Below are positions 5,076 to 5,848 of a stretch of 5,848 nucleotides of DNA, piece by piece. The notes under the pieces were generated by a model. It saw nothing but the letters and a program-made list of their open reading frames with translations. It had not been told where the DNA came from and did no database searches. Numbering within the stretch: the first letter of the stretch is position 1; every line of letters begins with the position of its first letter. The stretch comes from Treponema sp. (GTDB taxonomy: Bacteria; Spirochaetota; Spirochaetia; Treponematales; Breznakiellaceae). The translations under genes and the position numbers were made by a program. Location of the stretch: the NCBI GenBank assembly GCA_031272575.1, contig JAISTO010000093.1, positions 1 to 5,848 on the forward strand. The letters run 5' to 3'.

Positions 5076-5650
5076 CAGTGCTCCTCCGCCGCTGCCGCAG
5101 CGCGGCCGCCATCCACTTTCTCTTCAAGCGCGGAATCAATGTACGTTTTCTGCTCCCGTGAAATCACTTCGTTCTGCTGCAGCACAAAGGTCAGCGATCT
5201 GAACGCGTTGTTCATGTGCGCGAAGTCGTTGTCCTTCAGTTTGACGTAAAAAGCGCTCAGCGCCGCGTTGATCTTCTCGTCAATAGTGATGCCGATAGCC
5301 TTTTCCAAAGACATCAGTTTCCCGTCAAACCGCGCCTCCATCGCGACAAACTTTTCGTCCATAGCGGCGAATCTGGCCTCCATCGCGACAAACTTTTCGT
5401 CTATCGCGGCGAATCTGGCCTCTATCGCGGCGAATCTGGCCCCGAACTTCGCCTCCATCTCGACGAATCTGGCTTCGAACTTCGCGTCCAGCGCGGCGAA
5501 TTTGGCTTCGAATTTCGCGCCCATTACATCGATCTTGGCGTCAGTGGTTTTCGCTTTCGCGTTCTGCCACACAATTCCCGCAATCACTACCGCCAAGATA
5601 ACGAGCATCCGTACATTTTCCGCATTAAAAATCAAATTTGCTAATTCCAT
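5075..5650 (-). CDS. Membrane-anchored coiled-coil repeat protein, unknown function
   Basis: A 191-residue protein with one N-terminal membrane segment (about residues 14-29, RMLVILAVVIAGIVWQ). A long helical repeat region (45-116) then precedes a mixed helical C-terminal domain (117-180) and an acidic/Ala-rich tail. The repeats fall into units of 11, 11, 11, 14, 14 and 11 residues, each starting A(K/R)F and mostly ending in (E/D): AKFEAKFAALD, AKFEARFVEME, AKFGARFAAIE, ARFAAIDEKFVAME, ARFAAMDEKFVAME, ARFDGKLMSLE. The layout (short hydrophobic anchor plus variable Phe-rich coiled coil) recalls Bdr-like or DUF1640-like proteins, but I cannot name a family. It probably oligomerises at the membrane. 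The ATG at 5650 is supported by AAGGAG 8 nt upstream and a promoter just before that. It is the first gene of the apparent operon and overlaps the next by one base. No function is shown by the sequence. Confidence 0.8.
   Translation of the reverse strand: MELANLIFNAENVRMLVILAVVIAGIVWQNAKAKTTDAKIDVMGAKFEAKFAALDAKFEARFVEMEAKFGARFAAIEARFAAIDEKFVAMEARFAAMDEKFVAMEARFDGKLMSLEKAIGITIDEKINAALSAFYVKLKDNDFAHMNNAFRSLTFVLQQNEVISREQKTYIDSALEEKVDGGRAAAAAEEH
5081..5087 (-). promoter_or_regulatory. Ribosome binding site of the DUF4838-like gene
   Basis: GGAGGAG on the minus strand, 5-7 nt before the ATG at 5075 and inside the last codons (AEEH) of the coiled-coil gene. Together with the TGATG stop-start overlap it fixes this start and indicates operon organisation. 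Confidence 0.7.
5336..5424. repeat. Tandem 42-bp repeat (two copies) within the coiled-coil gene
   Basis: Plus-strand copies at 5341-5382 and 5383-5424 differ at only three of 42 positions. Each begins TCGCGACAAACTTTTCGTC. In codon phase they are 5336-5377 and 5378-5419 and encode the two 14-residue units. Further degenerate units, about 33 bp long, continue to about 5516. The near-identity points to recent duplication and possible copy-number variation between strains; each 42-bp step keeps the reading frame. Confidence 0.85.
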
Positions 5651-5658
5651 TTTTTTAT

Positions 5659-5664
5659 CTCCTT
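5659..5664 (-). promoter_or_regulatory. Ribosome binding site of the coiled-coil gene
   Basis: AAGGAG on the minus strand, 8 nt before the ATG at 5650, separated by an A/T-rich spacer (ATAAAAAA). It fixes the start of the first gene in the operon. Confidence 0.8.
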
Positions 5665-5671
5665 AGTGATA

Positions 5672-5700
5672 AGTATACTCTTGTGTGAGAAAAAAAGCAA
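5672..5700 (-). promoter_or_regulatory. Sigma-70-type promoter for the leftward operon
   Basis: Minus-strand -35 TTGCTT (5700-5695), a 17-nt spacer and -10 TATACT (5677-5672). Each hexamer is close to consensus and the spacing is ideal. The predicted transcription start near 5665 leaves a leader of only about 15 nt, nearly all Shine-Dalgarno sequence. An inverted repeat, CTCTTG (5678-5683) and CAAGAG (5698-5703), brackets the spacer and overlaps the -35, so a regulator could bind here. It is the best promoter I find in the window. Confidence 0.6.
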
Positions 5701-5767
5701 GAGGGACGGGATGACGCCCCCTGCCCCATAAGCTAAACTTGTCCCATAACTTAGATTAAGAATTTAT

Positions 5768-5810
5768 CCACAGATTTACACAGATAGACACAGATAATCA
5801 CCGATTTTCA
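5768..5810. repeat. 10-bp periodic ACAGAT-type intergenic repeat
   Basis: Four imperfect 10-bp units follow each other from 5771: CAGATTTACA, CAGATAGACA, CAGATAATCA, CCGATTTTCA. They are preceded by CCA. This 'CACAGATTACACAGAT' kind of repeat is known to me from intergenic regions of many unrelated bacterial genomes. It lies in an AT-rich non-coding stretch (5701-5848) in which I see no gene. Confidence 0.7.
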
Positions 5811-5848
5811 CCAAATTAAAGACACGATTAGTAATAAAAAATCTGTGG
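5768..5848. repeat. Inverted repeat CCACAGATTT / AAATCTGTGG at the right edge
   Basis: CCACAGATTT at 5768-5777 is matched exactly, inverted, by AAATCTGTGG at 5839-5848, the last bases of the window. The 61-bp interior holds the periodic repeat and AT-rich sequence. The right arm may continue beyond the window, so the full length of the element is unknown. It could be one intergenic repeat unit or the end of a small non-autonomous element. Confidence 0.5.

Noticed and set aside
3981..5249. Long plus-strand open frame of 422 codons
   Set aside because: It is an antisense shadow of the DUF4838-like and coiled-coil genes, rich in Arg, Gly and Ala. It has no recognisable domain and no upstream Shine-Dalgarno sequence.
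5268..5666. Plus-strand repeat protein frame (SIAANLASIATNF-type units)
   Set aside because: The pattern is the reverse complement of the 42-bp and 33-bp repeats of the coiled-coil gene. The minus-strand gene has promoter, ribosome site and membrane anchor, while the plus frame has none of these.
5764..5772. TTATCCACA as part of a replication origin
   Set aside because: Only one perfect DnaA-box match was seen, with no dnaA or dnaN gene nearby. The word continues into the periodic repeat, so it is more likely part of that repeat.
5768..5810. CRISPR array
   Set aside because: Units are only 10 bp, directly adjacent and imperfect, without spacers of the proper length and without cas genes.

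Overview
This window is a GC-rich stretch of bacterial chromosome, except for an AT-rich right end. Every gene I accept is on the minus strand, so the genes read from right to left. The organism cannot be fixed from the sequence alone. A small clan AA aspartic protease of the 'PLEDMD' type, a radical SAM protein start with the 'EKPGRYxGG' signature, and a membrane-anchored protein with Phe-rich coiled-coil repeats together resemble what I know from treponemes and related Spirochaetota. That is a low-to-moderate confidence guess.

Layout in transcription order: (1) 5651-5848 is an AT-rich non-coding region. It holds 10-bp periodic repeats, an inverted repeat ending at the window edge, and a near-consensus sigma-70-type promoter. 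(2) 5650-5075 encodes a membrane-anchored coiled-coil protein with an unusual 11/14-residue repeat. (3) 5075-3894 encodes a DUF4838-like, glycosidase-related protein that looks cut short at its C-terminus. (4) 3897-2389 encodes a DUF1538 integral membrane protein with two internal repeats. (5) 2396-1572 encodes a protein with two tandem P-II-like regulatory domains and an 11-G homopolymer tract. (6) 1563-1192 encodes a small single-span membrane protein of unknown function. (7) 1112-627 encodes a PTS EIIA (fructose/Ntr-type) domain protein. (8) 597-127 encodes a single-domain retropepsin-like aspartic protease. (9) 140-1 is the start of a radical SAM gene that runs off the left edge.

Genes 2 to 6 are tightly packed: TGATG and ATGA overlaps, an 8-nt overlap, then an 8-nt gap. 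They look like one translationally coupled operon driven from the 5672-5700 promoter. A 79-nt gap with a palindromic hairpin separates them from the EIIA gene, so the EIIA-protease-rSAM group may be the operon tail or a second unit.

The most coherent functional idea is a membrane transporter-like protein (DUF1538) controlled by a dedicated double P-II sensor, with an EIIA protein nearby that could link it to PTS phosphorylation state. The DUF1538/P-II pairing is well supported by sequence and overlap. The EIIA link is inference from position only.
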